DNA of 64,000 nucleotides from Glandiceps talaboti (GCF_964340395.1 NC_135568.1:11942776-12006775), one strand, 5' to 3'. Numbered from the stretch's first letter, positions 42,872 to 54,211 are shown. Translations and numbers: made by a program. Notes: generated from the sequence alone by a model not told the origin.

Positions 42872-43177
42872 ATGCACCTGATGCACCTGGTAAACCAAAG
42901 ATAACAGATGTCCAAGCTACAAGTATGACACTGAAATGGACTGAACCAGTATCTGATGGAGGAAGTAGAATCACTAACTACGTCATTGAAAGAAAAGATG
43001 AATATAGTACAAGATGGTCTAAGGTTCATATCGATGAAAAGATCCTAGATACTACATACACTGTGACAGGACTGTCTGAAGGCTCTGAATATCAGTTCAG
43101 AGTTGCTGCTGAGAACAAAGCTGGTGTTGGTAAATTTAGTGAACCATCTGAGCCTAAGGTTGCTAAACCACCATATG
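42872..43177 (+). CDS. Exon 55: FN3 domain 58, B type
   Basis: 306 bases, acceptor tatgttacag, donor GTAAGT. It opens APDAPGKPKITDVQATSM; WTEPVSDGGSRITNYVIER; DEYSTRWSKVHIDEK with the B-type extra codon; TVTGLSEGSEYQF; GKFSEPSEPK. The following intron (43178-43499, 322 bases) shows nothing recognisable. Confidence 0.95.
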
Positions 43178-43499
43178 GTAAGTTCACTATTGGTTCACTA
43201 TTGGTCAATACATTTGTGGCCATCCTTGGAAATGAAATGTCAGAGTTTCATCCTCAGGAATTCACATAATCTTATCAGTATAGCCATAAGGATTACATAG
43301 GATCATTTTTTTTGTTATGGACCGACTTTTTCTACAACTCAGCCAGACAACAGTTGTTCTCACCAAAATAAAAATCCTAATGTGAAGTGGACTTTTAAAA
43401 CGTAGGGATGCAATAACAAATAGTTTCTGAGTTTATCGTATGTTTGACATGTTCAGAGCAAATAGTACTCATTTCCAATGTTCCCATTTTAAATTCCAG

Positions 43500-43802
43500 G
43501 TGTATGTGATGCACCAGGTGTACCAATTGTGTCTGATATCCAAGCAACACAGATGACAATGAACTGGAGTGCACCTATGGATGATGGAGGAGCACCTGTT
43601 AAGGCCTATGTCATTGAAAAGAAAGATACTAAGTCTACATTATGGACCAAAGCTAACAGATTTGATGTCACTGACAACAAATTCACTGTCTCTGACTTGA
43701 AAGAAGGATCTGAATATCAGTTCAGAGTTGCAGCTGAGAACAAAGCTGGACTTGGCAAATTTAGTGAAGCATGTGACGGCAAAGTTGCTAAACCACCATA
43801 TG
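43500..43802 (+). CDS. Exon 56: FN3 domain 59, C type with Gly split codon
   Basis: 303 bases; split codon GGT (Gly), then VCDAPGVP with Cys for Pro at residue 3, the least conserved start in the window. WSAPMDDGGAPVKAYVIEK, STLWTKANRFDVTDNKF, and it ends SEACDGKVAKPPY. C type by position and loop. The following intron is 248 bases. Confidence 0.94.
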
Positions 43803-44050
43803 GTAAGTTTCATAAAGAATATTGACTATGCTTCTATGATTATACCATCCAAAAAGAAAAGTGTATATTATTTGGTTTGCATCTGAACAGTAACACTGAC
43901 AACAGGTAGACAAATACTCAGAGATTTGTAATTAGTCTTCAACAAATTCTGTAAGTTCTTTGTCTATTTTTAGAGAGATTTCAAGCATTGTGTGTGAAAA
44001 GTCTTCCACATTCAAAACCTGATTGTATCTTATGCTTACTTTCCTATCAG

Positions 44051-44353
44051 ATGTACCTGGTCCACCTGGAACACCTAAAGTCTCTGAAATTACTGAAAAA
44101 TCAATGAAACTGACTTGGACTCCACCTGAAGATGATGGTGGTTCACCTGTCACTGGATACGTTATTGAGAAGAAAGAACAATTCAGTGTTAGATGGACCA
44201 AGGTGAACACTGTAACTGAGACAGATCTGACTTACACTGTTGGTGATTTGAAGGAGAAATCAGTCTATGAATTCAGAGTCTGTGCTGAGAACAAAGCTGG
44301 TGTTGGCAGACCTAGTGAATCCACTGGTCCACATACAGCAAAACCACCGTATG
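44051..44353 (+). CDS. Exon 57: FN3 domain 60, A type
   Basis: 303 bases, acceptor cctatcag, donor GTAAGT. VPGPPGTPKVSEITEKSM; KKEQFSVRWTKVNTVTET; the turn is LKEKSVYEF, lacking E-G. CAENKAGVGRPSESTGP. Its nearest positional counterpart in the downstream copy is exon 72, which shares GRPSE. The following intron is 210 bases. Confidence 0.95.
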
Positions 44354-44563
44354 GTAAGTATTAACCATAAGGAATATGAAGTCAGAATATGAAACAACTA
44401 ATATTGAAAAGTTTGCGTTTCAGGTGTTTTATCTGCCATACCCATAGTATACATATTCTCTTGACTTGACTAGACCTGAAACTTGTACTTTTAAGACATG
44501 ATGTATGTTTTTCCTATTAACCCATTTGAATATTACTAAATTTAACTCCATTCCTACTCACAG

Positions 44564-44869
44564 ATGTACCTGATGCACCTGGCAAACCTAAGGTGACTGA
44601 AACCCAGGCTACAAGCATGACCATCAAATGGACAGAACCAGAGTCAGATGGTGGTAGTAAGATCACCAACTATGTGATTGAAAAGAAGGAAGAGTTTGCT
44701 ACAAGATGGGCCAAGGTCTACACAGATACAAAGGTGACAGATACAGCGTATACTCTAACAGGACTTACTGAAGGTACAGACTATCAGTTCAGAGTGGCTG
44801 CAGAGAACAAAGCTGGTGTTGGTAAATACAGTGAACCATCAGAACCAAAGACAGCTAAACCACCATATG
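44564..44869 (+). CDS. Exon 58: FN3 domain 61, B type
   Basis: 306 bases, acceptor ctactcacag, donor GTAAGT. PGKPKVTETQATSMTIKW; EPESDGGSKITNYVIEKK; EEFATRWAKVYTDTKV; LTGLTEGTDYQF; GKYSEPSEPKTAKPPY. Nearly the B-type consensus, with exons 61 and 76 closest. The following intron (44870-45253, 384 bases) shows nothing recognisable. Confidence 0.95.
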
Positions 44870-45253
44870 GTAAGTTTATATTTGAAAGTAGCCTAAATCC
44901 TTTTTCACATTTTTTTTCAAGTAAGTACATGAAAACGTTACTTCATAAACATGCACTATGACTGCCTATGCATGGCAGCTTCAAGTACTATTTCAGTGCA
45001 TATTAACTATTCAACAGTTTTACATAGTGTTCCATTAGTAACTATGCTCACCGAGATATACATAGTTGGACCATCCTTTATGATGTACCCCATGTAATTA
45101 TTGGATTTTTCATATTTCATATGGGCAGATGCAAGAAGTGTGATAAACTCTTTTTTCACAACTCTCTCTAATAGATATCATCTGAAAAGTGGTGAATGTT
45201 GGTTTCTAAATTTTAGGCAAGCATTTAGCATACTGTCATTTGTCCAATTTCAG

Positions 45254-45556
45254 GTCTACCTGGTCCACCTGGTAAACCTACAGTCTCAGACATTGATGCT
45301 ACCAAGATGACACTTCACTGGACAGAACCACTTGATGATGGTGGTGCACCAGTCACTGGATATATCATTGAAAAGAAAGATAGAATGTCAACATTATGGA
45401 CTAAAGCCAACAGATTTGATGTCTCAGAAACAACATTCACTGTAACAGACCTCAAGCAAGGATCTGAATATCAATTCAGAGTCTGTGCAGAGAACAAAGC
45501 TGGTGTTGGTAAACCAAGTGAACCATCAGATCCCAAAGTAGCCAAACCACCATATG
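45254..45556 (+). CDS. Exon 59: FN3 domain 62, C type with Gly split codon
   Basis: 303 bases; split codon GGT, then LPGPPGKPTVSDIDATKM. STLWTKANRFDVSETTF and TDLKQGSEYQF are almost identical to exon 53. RVCAENKAG carries a Cys usually seen in the A type. Acceptor ccaatttcag, donor GTAAGT. The following intron is 221 bases. Confidence 0.95.
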
Positions 45557-45777
45557 GTAAGTGTTAATATTCTTAACTATATTCATTTCAAACAATAACT
45601 ATTGTAAGTCATAAGGGTTTTGTTTGGGGTATTTGTTTTGGAAAATTCTATAAATTTGAAAGGTTTTGTTTTCACACACCCAAAGATCTTTGTATAAAAT
45701 AAATATTTATTTCTATAGCAATGACTACTCTATGTTTTGATGACAACTGAAATAACACTTTAATTTTTTTTCACCAG

Positions 45778-46080
45778 ATGTTCCAGGCCCACCTGGCAAA
45801 CCAACTATATCTGACATTGATGCAACATCAATGAAACTGACCTGGACTCCACCTGAAGATGATGGTGGTTCTCCTGTTACTGGATACAACATTGAAATGA
45901 AAGAACAGTTTAGTTTCAGATGGTCAAGAATCAACAGAGACAGTGTAACTAATCTGACTTACAAAGTAGAGGAACTTAAAGAAGGCAATGAATATGAATT
46001 CAGAGTCTGTGCAGAAAATAAGGCTGGTGTTGGTAAACCAAGTGATTCCACTGGTCCAAAGAAAGCTAAACCACCATATG
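45778..46080 (+). CDS. Exon 60: FN3 domain 63, A type
   Basis: 303 bases, acceptor ttttttcaccag, donor GTAAGT. From SMKLTWTPPEDDGG onward (NIEMKEQFSFRW, RINRDSVTNLT) it is almost the same as exon 75, while the first 16 residues differ (PTISDIDAT against PKVSDILET). The flanking introns are not similar, so the shared tract is exon-limited. The following intron (46081-46457, 377 bases) shows nothing recognisable. Confidence 0.95.
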
Positions 46081-46457
46081 GTAAGTGGTATAAAAGATAG
46101 CATGAAATTTAATTGAAGGGTATAATTGTGGCCTTCAAAACTGGTATAATGACCAAAGACATTGTTTTCTTATACAATAATGAATCATATGTACATTTAT
46201 TTAGTGCCTTCCACAATGGATGTAATGATCATAGCGATGTACAATTCCTTGCTTTGAAATACTAGTAACAGTCAGAAGTTCTGAACACAATGCATTGGTT
46301 CCTGACCTTGTTCAGTGAAATCGCACGACCTTCATCAGCTGTCGTTTATTAAACCATAACTACTACAAACAACTATCCTAATTGTTATCAATACAAATAC
46401 ATAAACTAAACTAGTAGATATATATCTAACATATTGCTTTGAATATGATTCCTTCAG

Positions 46458-46763
46458 ATGTGCCAGACAAGCCTGGTAGACCCAAAGTAACTGGCGTGAC
46501 AGCCAAATCTATGACCATCAAGTGGACAGTACCTGATTCTGATGGTGGTAGCAGAATTACCAACTATGTGATTGAAAGGAAGGAAGAGTTCAGTTCAAGA
46601 TGGAGCAAGGTGTACACTGATGACAAAGTGATTGATACTGAACACACTGTAACTGGATTAACTGAAGGTACAGACTATCAGTTCAGAGTGGCAGCAGAGA
46701 ACAAAGCTGGTGTTGGTAAATACAGTGAACCATCTGAACCAAGAACTGCCAAACCACCATATG
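46458..46763 (+). CDS. Exon 61: FN3 domain 64, B type
   Basis: 306 bases, acceptor attccttcag, donor GTAAGT. It opens VPDKPGRPKVTGVTAKSM; it differs from exon 76 at only about three residues (Gly/Asp, Thr/Ala, Thr/Ser). Lys at residue 4 occurs only in this pair. EEFSSRWSKVYTDDKV; GKYSEPSEPRTAKPPY. The following intron is 272 bases. Confidence 0.95.
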
Positions 46764-47035
46764 GTAAGTGATGTTCTCAAAAACAGATATTATAGATCAA
46801 AAAAGGACAATATGATGATATTATGAAGCATGTATAATAGATAAAGTAACACTTAATCTGAAGTATAACTATAAAATAGTTTTGTCAACAAGGCAATCAA
46901 CAATAGAGAAGCTTACTGAAGTTTAATAGAAGTCCAGATGAGACACTAAAATGGAAATAAGTATGAATGATGCTAAGTGTCCACCATATATTCTGCCTGT
47001 TATGACAGTGAAAATGGTTAATATCTTTCCTACAG

Positions 47036-47338
47036 ATGTTCCTGGGCCACCTGGAAAACCAAACATTTCAAATGTTACAGCCATGAGCATGAACCTTGAT
47101 TGGTCAGAACCACTAGATGATGGTGGATCACCAGTTACAGGATACTATGCAGAAAAGAAAGAACAATTTAGTGCCATGTGGAACAAGGTCAACAAACACT
47201 CTGTTCCAGATACTGCTCTCAAAGCAAGTGAACTCCGAGAAGGAAATGAGTACCAATTCCGTGTACTAGCTGAAAACAAAGCTGGAGTTGGCAAACCCAG
47301 TGAACCAAGTGACATCAGGAAAGCCAAACCACCATATG
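47036..47338 (+). CDS. Exon 62: FN3 domain 65, C-prime type
   Basis: 303 bases, acceptor tttcctacag, donor GTAAAA (weak). It occupies the C position but has an Asp split codon and VTGYYAEKKEQFSAMW, with Met before Trp49. It is the relative of exons 77 and 80 (GYYVEKKEQF, TMW), differing at about 20 positions. SDIRKAKPPY. The following intron (47339-47663, 325 bases) has nothing recognisable. Confidence 0.95.
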
Positions 47339-47663
47339 GTAAAATGATTATCTTAAAATGCTTAGAGAAATTTTAACATTCTTCAAAATAATAATTGTTT
47401 TTGTATCATATGAAGAAACACATAAGTTAACACTTACAATGTGGGCAGGATTGATTTAGAATATGAATGATGTTTACTTTACCTAAGTACTTCATTTTGA
47501 ATTGTCTACCTGGCCTGAAAAAAAAATGAAATATTTTTGGCAAATATCTAATGTCGTGTTATGTCTCATGTCATATAAATTTCATAACAGTCTGGACAGG
47601 ATGTGAGGACAGGCATTTTTACACGATGAACTGATTTTCAACAAATGTTAATTCCTTTACCAG

Positions 47664-47966
47664 ATGTACCAGGTGCACCTGGAAAACCAGATGTTTCTAA
47701 GATTGATGCCACTTACATGACTCTCACCTGGACAGCACCAAGATCAGATGGTGGAAGTCCTATCACTGGCTATGTGATTGAGAAGTTTGATATCACTAGA
47801 GGAAGATGGAGTAGAGCAATTAGAGAATCTATTACGGACACTACAACAACTGTGACAGATCTGACGGAAGGTACAGAGTATCAGTTCAGAGTAGCTGCTG
47901 AGAACAAAGCTGGTACAGGTCCATTTGGTGAACCAAGTGACAAACATCGTGCTAAACCTCCATATG
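47664..47966 (+). CDS. Exon 63: FN3 domain 66
   Basis: 303 bases, acceptor ctttaccag, donor GTAAGT. It opens VPGAPGKPDVSKIDATYM; WTAPRSDGG; loop KFDITRGRWSRAIRES, the D-x-x-R-x-R-W form with Phe where the 5' exons have Cys. GTGPFGEPSDKHRAKPPY. Close relatives are exons 81 (nearly identical) and 78. The following intron is 150 bases. Confidence 0.95.
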
Positions 47967-48116
47967 GTAAGTTTTCCCCCATAATAATTTGCTTGCAAGA
48001 TTAATAGATTTAAAACCAGGTATTCATTTTTTGTTTTCGTACAAAGCAAAAACATCAGACAGGAAAACCTTTAGTGGCTGTGTAAACTGATCCATCATAA
48101 TCATTTGTGTTATCAG

Positions 48117-48419
48117 ATGTTCCTGGTCCACCAGGAAAACCAAAGATCTCTGATGTGACAGCCACAACCATGACCCTAACATGGCGTGAACCTGACACAG
48201 ATGGTGGAGCTGAAATCACCAACTATGTTGTGGAGAGAAAGGAGAAATTCAGTAGCCGATGGATCCGAGTGACCAAAGAGAACATACCAGACACTACATA
48301 CAAAGTAACTAACTTGACTGAGGGAACAGAATATGAATTCAGAGTTGCAGCAGAGAACAAGGCTGGTGTTGGTAAACCAAGTGAACCATCAGATTTAAGA
48401 ATTGCCAAACCACCATATG
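48117..48419 (+). CDS. Exon 64: FN3 domain 67
   Basis: 303 bases, acceptor gtgttatcag, donor GTAAGT. WREPDTDGGAEITNYVVER; KEKFSSRWIRVTKENI; TNLTEGTEYEF; GKPSEPSDLRIAKPPY. Exon 82 matches it at all but about three residues, exon 79 at fewer. The following intron is 131 bases. Confidence 0.95.
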
Positions 48420-48550
48420 GTAAGTATAATAGCTGAAGAACTTTACTATTCACAGTGTTGTTTCCTTAACATTTTCAAAATGATTGTTCAGTGTATATGT
48501 CTATGATGATGAATGATGTTCCGAAATGTTTTTGACCTTGTTTACAACAG

Positions 48551-48853
48551 ACATACCTGATGCACCAGGCAGACCTTTGATCAGTGACATCACAGAAAAA
48601 TCTATGAAGTTGACATGGACACCTCCAGAAGATGATGGTGGCAGCCCTGTCTTCAACTATGTCATTGAAAAGAAGGAAAGATTTAGTACTAGGTGGACAA
48701 GAGTTAATACTTACACTGTTTCCGAGACAACTCACGTCGTGAATGGTCTTGAAAAGGGAAATGAATACACCTTCAGAGTTTGTGCAGAAAATAAAGCTGG
48801 TATTGGTAAACCAAGTGAACCATCAGAAACAAAGGTTGCCAAACCTCCATATG
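48551..48853 (+). CDS. Exon 65: FN3 domain 68
   Basis: 303 bases, split Asp as GAC, acceptor ttacaacag, donor GTAAGA. It opens IPDAPGRPLISDITEKSM; SPVFNYVIEKKERFSTRW; TVSETTHVVNGLEKG. The F-N-Y word and its place before a double exon align it with exons 32, 44 and 83. CAENKAGIGKPSEPSE. The following intron is 226 bases. Confidence 0.95.
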
Positions 48854-49079
48854 GTAAGAAAATTCCTCTGTAAAATTTTAATAAAATGGGTGACAAATAG
48901 TATTCAGACAATCATAATTATCTTCTTATTATTCCAAAAACAAAGGATTACTCTCGACTTGCCCATTAAGCTGTAATACAGATATGCTGATATGATATAT
49001 TGACTGATTGTAACCAAGGGATTTATAGCAATTTTGCATAATGTTCACAACTTTTATGCTGGCAAATTCTCTTTTACAG

Positions 49080-49670
49080 ATGTACCTGATGCACCAGGAA
49101 CTCCAGATATCATTGAAGTTCAACCAACATCAATCAAACTCAAGTGGACACCTCCCAAAGATGATGGTGGATCACCTGTTACTGGATATACCATTGAAAG
49201 AAAAGAGAAATTCAGTGCAAGATGGGTGAAGGACAACACACTCTCTGTAACAGATACTAGCTACAATGCTACTGGTTTAACTGAAGGCACTGACTATGAA
49301 TTCCGTGTGCTAGCAGAAAACAAAGCTGGTGTTGGTAAACCAAGCTTCCCAGCTACATTGAAGATCTCTGTGCCTGATGCCCCTGGGAAACCTACTGTCA
49401 TTGAAGTTTCCGACACAACAGCCAATCTCAAGTGGACACCACCAGATTCAGATGGTGGAGCAAGAGTTACTGGCTACATAGTTGAGAAACGTGACACAAG
49501 CAAAGACCGATGGGTTAGAGTGAATAGAGTTCCAGTGAAAGAACCATTCATCGTTGCTTCTGATCTGATCAAGGGTACAGAATATGAATTCCGAGTGTCA
49601 GCAGAAAACAAGGCTGGTATGAGTGAACCAAGCAAACCATCAACACCAGTGGTTGCTAAACCACCTTATG
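49080..49670 (+). CDS. Exon 66: double exon, FN3 domains 69 and 70
   Basis: 591 bases, 197 codons; domains at residues 1-96 and 97-197 with linker PATLKISVPDAPGKP. Unlike exons 33 and 45, Trp49 is kept (SARWVKDN). Domain 70 has KRDTSKDRW and VKEPFIVASDLIKG. At the protein level it differs from exon 84 at one residue (Asn against Ser after SY), and by only about six bases in 591. Donor GTAAGT. The following intron is 167 bases. Confidence 0.95.
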
Positions 49671-49837
49671 GTAAGTAAAACAAGAGCAAAGCCCCTTAGT
49701 AGAATCTCCCTTGATGACAACAAGTAAAAGGTAAGAAATTAGTCTTAAGCTATCACTTTTCACATCACTTCACACCTGTTGCACATTTCAACTCATCTCT
49801 TTGCATTCTCCTTTTCCACCATCTTCCTCAATCCCAG

Positions 49838-50134
49838 ATGTTCCTGATGCACCTAGCAAACCTCAACCATCTGATATCACCAAATCCTCCATGACGTTGT
49901 CATGGAGACCACCTGCATCAGATGGTGGTAGCGCTATCACTTCATATAGAGTTGAAATGAAAGAACAGTACAGTAGGAAATGGACCTTTACTGCAAAGGT
50001 TGTCCAACCAACTTGCACTGTGTCAGAGCTAAAGGAAAGTTCAGTGTATGAGTTTAGAGTATCTGCTGAGAACAAGGCTGGTCTTGGTCCTGCAAGTCAG
50101 CCTTCTGATCCTACAAAGGCTAAAGATCCCTATG
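49838..50134 (+). CDS. Exon 67: FN3 domain 71
   Basis: 297 bases, acceptor ctcaatcccag, donor GTAAGC. WRPPASDGGSAITSYRVEM; KEQYSRKWTFTAKVV; SELKESSVYEF without the E-G turn; it ends AKDPY. The counterpart of exons 34 and 46; exon 85 differs at one residue (Asp/Gly at 4). The following intron (50135-50879, 745 bases) is AT-rich with short ctaacta-type repeats near 50670-50700 and is matched by intron 85. Confidence 0.95.
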
Positions 50135-50879
50135 GTAAGCATTTGGGTTCTTCATGGTTTTCATAACTATGGTGTTCGCTGTTGTGCTCGTATTAATTCA
50201 CTAAGGTTCCATTATGGTTTCCAGAGTTAGGTTTCCTTTGATGATTTTAAGTTTGAATTAACTTACTTACCTAATGGCTAGGCGACTGTGGATTCTGTTG
50301 ATTGTTGTCTAACATTTGCAGTTGTTTAAGTGGAGTTTCAGTGAAGAAAACTGAACACACTTCTGAATCGTTGTGGAATGAGTCGTCGTTTCCTGGTGTT
50401 TGGTTGGTTGAAATAATATGAGATGGAGTGACTTTACACACTTACCACTTAACTAACAGAAGTTGATAGATTGGTATTATATTGTGGATAACACATTTAC
50501 TTTGATAACGAACTCGTACTAAACAAGAATTACTGTAACAGTAACCTTACCAGAGATTTCTGGTAAAGCTTCTACCTATCTGCTTTCATTTCTCTTAAGT
50601 ATCTTGTTTAGCTTGACTTTGAATTCTCACATAACAAAAACTCCTGTAACCTTACATGAGATTTTTGAATAAAGCTACTTACTACTAACTACTATTAATT
50701 ATTATCAACTTCTTTCAATCTCTTTTTTAACTTGGTATTGTGACAGTAAATTCTTCCTACTTGAGAAGTCTTGTAAAACTAACCTGTGATTTCTGAACAC
50801 CTTCTTATTAGCAACTTCTTAAATCTCTTCCGTAAGTTCCTCTTAATATAAATCTATCCCCCAATCATCCTATCCATAG

Positions 50880-51179
50880 ATGTACCAGGAGCTCCAGGAG
50901 TTCCTGAAGTAGTTGAAGTCACTCATAACTCAGTCACTTTGAAACTGGTAGCTTCTACTTCTGATGGTGGATCACCAATTACTGGTTATACTGTGTATTG
51001 TAAGGATAAGTTCAGTACTCTATGGGTGCAGTGTGCACAGGAAGTGACAGATAAGACATGTACAGTGACTGATCTCAGAGAAAACTCAGTCTATCAGTTC
51101 AGAGTTTCTGCTGAAAATAAAGCTGGTCTTAGTGCACCAAGTGAATCTACACCCCCTGTTACTTTGAAACCACCCTATG
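50880..51179 (+). CDS. Exon 68: FN3 domain 72 without the core Trp
   Basis: 300 bases, acceptor cctatccatag, donor GTAAGC. The B strand reads VTLKLVASTSDGG where every other domain here has L-x-W-x-P-P or a near variant: the Trp and both Pro are gone. The C' loop is YCKDKFSTLWVQCAQEV with two unusual Cys. The rest (SAENKAGLSAPSEST, LKPPY) is normal. Exon 86 encodes the same protein. The following intron (51180-51933, 754 bases) is conserved in intron 86. Confidence 0.94.
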
Positions 51180-51933
51180 GTAAGCACTTGATAAATTGTC
51201 ATCAATTGCTTAATTTGTACCTGTTGTATGAATGTAAACGGCTTGAGTTTAATGCATTAATTTGTATTCTTGTTGGATACTTTGTTCTAGTGTACCAGCT
51301 GCATGATTGTTGTAATATGGTGATATTTGACATCACAATTCTGTCATTTTTGTAGCATTGTTTGGTTAATTTACATTGCGAAAACTATTGAAAGCATTGG
51401 CAAGATGAATAATGCATTGACATAGGCAAAGGCAGTACTATTCCACACTGTAATTTCAAGTTCCATGTTAATCACAATACAATTTGTCTTTCTTGTATTT
51501 GATTTAATATACAAATGTGTCTTTGTTTGTTTAACCTTGTTATCTTGTTGCACCTGCACCATTTGAAATCATGTACTCTGTGTTGTTCAACTACTACTGT
51601 TTAAGCTCTGCGATAATGTTAAACTCCGTCATTCAATGCTTGCTTCTGTTGAAGCAAGTTCATCTTGAATGAATGGCATGAGATTTATAAGACAAATGGT
51701 AAGCATGGCATGACATGAAGAAGCTGCTGTAAACAAATGACAATGTTTGGACGAACACCAGGGGTGTATACAATAACTATAACAGCTATTCATAATCCAT
51801 AGAAGGTAAGAATTGTCATTTCAAATCATAGCCTGCACCCCACCACTTGACATATTCCTTATCAGCCTCTTTCTACTGTCTTCCCTCCCCACCATCTTTC
51901 TCTGCACTGCACAACTTTGGCCACACCATGTAG

Positions 51934-52230
51934 AAGTCCCAGGCACACCAGGAAAACCATCTGTCTCTGATATCACTGCAAGCACCATGACTCTCAAATG
52001 GACACCTCCAGATAGTGATGGTGGTAGTCCAATCACAAAGTATATTGTTACAATGAAAGCACAGTATAGTACAATATGGGAACAGGTGCTATCAGTGACA
52101 GAGACAGTTTGTACAGTAGAGAGACTTAAAGAAGGTAATCAGTATGAATTCAGAATACAAGCAGAAAATAAGGCAGGCATTGGTAATCCAAGTGAATCTT
52201 CAGGAGTTAAACTTGCAAAACCACCATATG
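51934..52230 (+). CDS. Exon 69: FN3 domain 73, Glu split codon
   Basis: 297 bases; the acceptor is followed by AA, making the split codon GAA (Glu), then VPGTPGKPSVSDITASTM. WTPPDSDGGSPITKYIVTM; KAQYSTIWEQVLSV; FRIQAENKAGIGNPSESSG. The acceptor catgtag is weak. Exon 87 differs at one residue (Glu/Lys after VT). The following intron (52231-52571, 341 bases) shows nothing recognisable. Confidence 0.94.
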
Positions 52231-52571
52231 GTAAGTATCATGTTACTTTAACAAATTTCAAAACTTTCAATTTGTTGAATAGTGATGAAGACATTTTTAT
52301 GAGCATCAGGTGTGTTTTATGAACTACATTTTTCATTAAGGAAACATGACACCTTGAAATTTTGTTAAGCTAAGAACATTGATACCGCAATATATTATTT
52401 GAATAAGTTCACTTTGATCCAGTAGTCACACATATCACAAGTTCTATAAAAATGATGAAACATTTCTGTGCAACAGAGGAGATAATGAGACCCAATGAAT
52501 TTAACAGTCAGGGATCCACAAGTTCTCTAACACTAGTTGAACATTCATTCATGTGTTTGTATTTCATGTAG

Positions 52572-52874
52572 ATGTACCCAAAGCTCCTGGCACCCCAGAA
52601 GTGACTGATGTTAATGCTACCCACATGACAATCACATGGAGACCACCAAGAGATGATGGTGGAAGCCCCATCACTGGATATATCATTGAAAGAAAAGACA
52701 CTTCAAGTACTAGGTGGATGAAAGTGAGCAGGGAATCAATCCCTGAGACACACTACACTGTCAGAGATCTTATTGAAAGCAGTGTGTATGAATTCAGAGT
52801 GGCTGCTGAGAACAAAGCTGGTCTTGGACCATTTAGTGAACCATCACAACCACAGAAAGCCAAGCCACCATATG
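52572..52874 (+). CDS. Exon 70: FN3 domain 74
   Basis: 303 bases, acceptor ttcatgtag, donor GTAAGT. It opens VPKAPGTPEVTDVNATHM; WRPPRDDGGSPITGYIIER; DTSSTRWMKVSRESI; RDLIESSVYEF without the E-G turn. The encoded protein appears identical to that of exon 88. The following intron is 217 bases; its first 60 bases match the sequence after exon 88. Confidence 0.95.
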
Positions 52875-53091
52875 GTAAGTTGCCTCTGCTGAACAGGAGT
52901 GTCGTACAAAAAACCACCATTGGCAAAATGTTGGGAATTGTTGTATGTTATAATGTTAAGTTTATCATGACAGCATTTGTCTTACACCAAACAATTTGAA
53001 AAGCAAAATAAACAATTCATGCAGCTATCTTTAATCAGATATTGGTACTTCTGTATAAAGTAATTTTGGTAAACTTTTTATTCAAATACAG

Positions 53092-53394
53092 ACGCACCTG
53101 ATGCACCATCCAAACCTATTGTAAGTGATATCACTGCCACTACTATGAATCTGAACTGGTCAGCTCCAAGATCTGATGGCGGATCTCCAATCACTGGTTA
53201 CAATGTTGAGAAGAAAGAGAAATTCTCAACACGATGGGACAAAGTCAACACTTATGCAATGACAGAGACTGCATTCAAGGTGACAGGACTTAAAGAAGGC
53301 AATGAATATGAATTCCGAGTTGTAGCTGAGAATAAGGCTGGTGCTGGTAAACCAAGTGAACCATCAGATGCCAAGATTGCCAAACCACCTTATG
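53092..53394 (+). CDS. Exon 71: FN3 domain 75, C-like
   Basis: 303 bases, split Asp as GAC, acceptor attcaaatacag, donor GTAAGT. It opens APDAPSKPIVSDITATTM; WSAPRSDGGSPITGYNVEK; KEKFSTRWDKVNTYAM. RVVAENKAGAGKPSEPSD has Ala for Val. Its downstream counterpart would lie beyond the window. The following intron is 158 bases. Confidence 0.95.
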
Positions 53395-53552
53395 GTAAGT
53401 TACCTAAGATTGTATTAATGAAGGCATGTTGAGTTTTTAAAAAAAAAATTGAACTTTTTTACACGAACAATCTAACTTTTCTATGAAATCTTAAAAGCAA
53501 TGACTTCATCTCCATTCATACTTACCTTCTCTATGCATTCTTATAATATCAG

Positions 53553-53855
53553 ATGTACCTGGTCCACCTGGAATACCTAAAGTATCTGATATTGTTGCGA
53601 CATCAATGAAATTGAGCTGGACTCCACCTGAAGATGATGGTGGTTCTCCAGTCACTGGATATGTTGTTGAGAAGAAAGAAAGGTTCAGTACAAGATGGGT
53701 GAAAGCCACCAGAATGACAGTTACAGAAACACAATGTACAGTTGATAACCTTACTGAAGGAACTGTCTATGAGTTCCGTGTCTGTGCAGAGAACAAAGCT
53801 GGTGTTGGTAGACCAAGTGAAGCAGCTGGACCTTTTACAGCTAAACCACCATACA
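53553..53855 (+). CDS. Exon 72: FN3 domain 76, A type, Thr junction
   Basis: 303 bases. A-type marks: VPGPPGIPKVSDIVATSM, KKERFSTRW, FRVCAENKAGVGRPSEAAGP. It ends ...KPPY followed by A, and exon 73 starts CT, so the split codon is ACT (Thr), unique in the window. Donor GTAAGT follows TACA. The following intron (53856-54211, 356 bases) shows nothing recognisable. Confidence 0.94.
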
Positions 53856-54211
53856 GTAAGTATCATCAATATTATTCCTAAATAGTTCTATCTGCTGTAG
53901 CTTCTATTATCAAATTTTACCACTGGTTTCTGTCCAGTTTAGCTGTTGTTTGCCTTGTTAGAGGCCCAGTTTTGTTTTGCCTGGTTTGTACCCAAAAAAC
54001 TGATCAAAGTCAAAATCACTACTTTTGTATTAATGACATAATTTCATTTTTAAATTCAAGTTGTTATATCAGGTCAAATTATGATATTCTCTGAAAATCT
54101 GATGCGTTACATATAAATGAAATTTAACAAATTCTCTGACGATGTTGAAATGTATTATTAATTGATGGTTTAGTATCTGAACACTAAAAATGTTTATTAA
54201 TCTTTCTTCAG

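Larger units (their letters stand above)
45778..52940 (+). repeat. Segmental duplication, upstream copy (exons 60-70)
   Basis: Exons 60-70 recur in the same order at 55909-63939 (exons 75-88). The offset is 9.9 kb at exon 61 and about 11.1 kb at exons 66-70; the growth is explained by three extra exons in the downstream copy. Similarity extends through introns 66-70 (for example 51360-51930 against 62400-62960), and introns 66 and 84 are both 167 bases. The 3' part is nearly identical, the 5' part less so. Confidence 0.9.
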
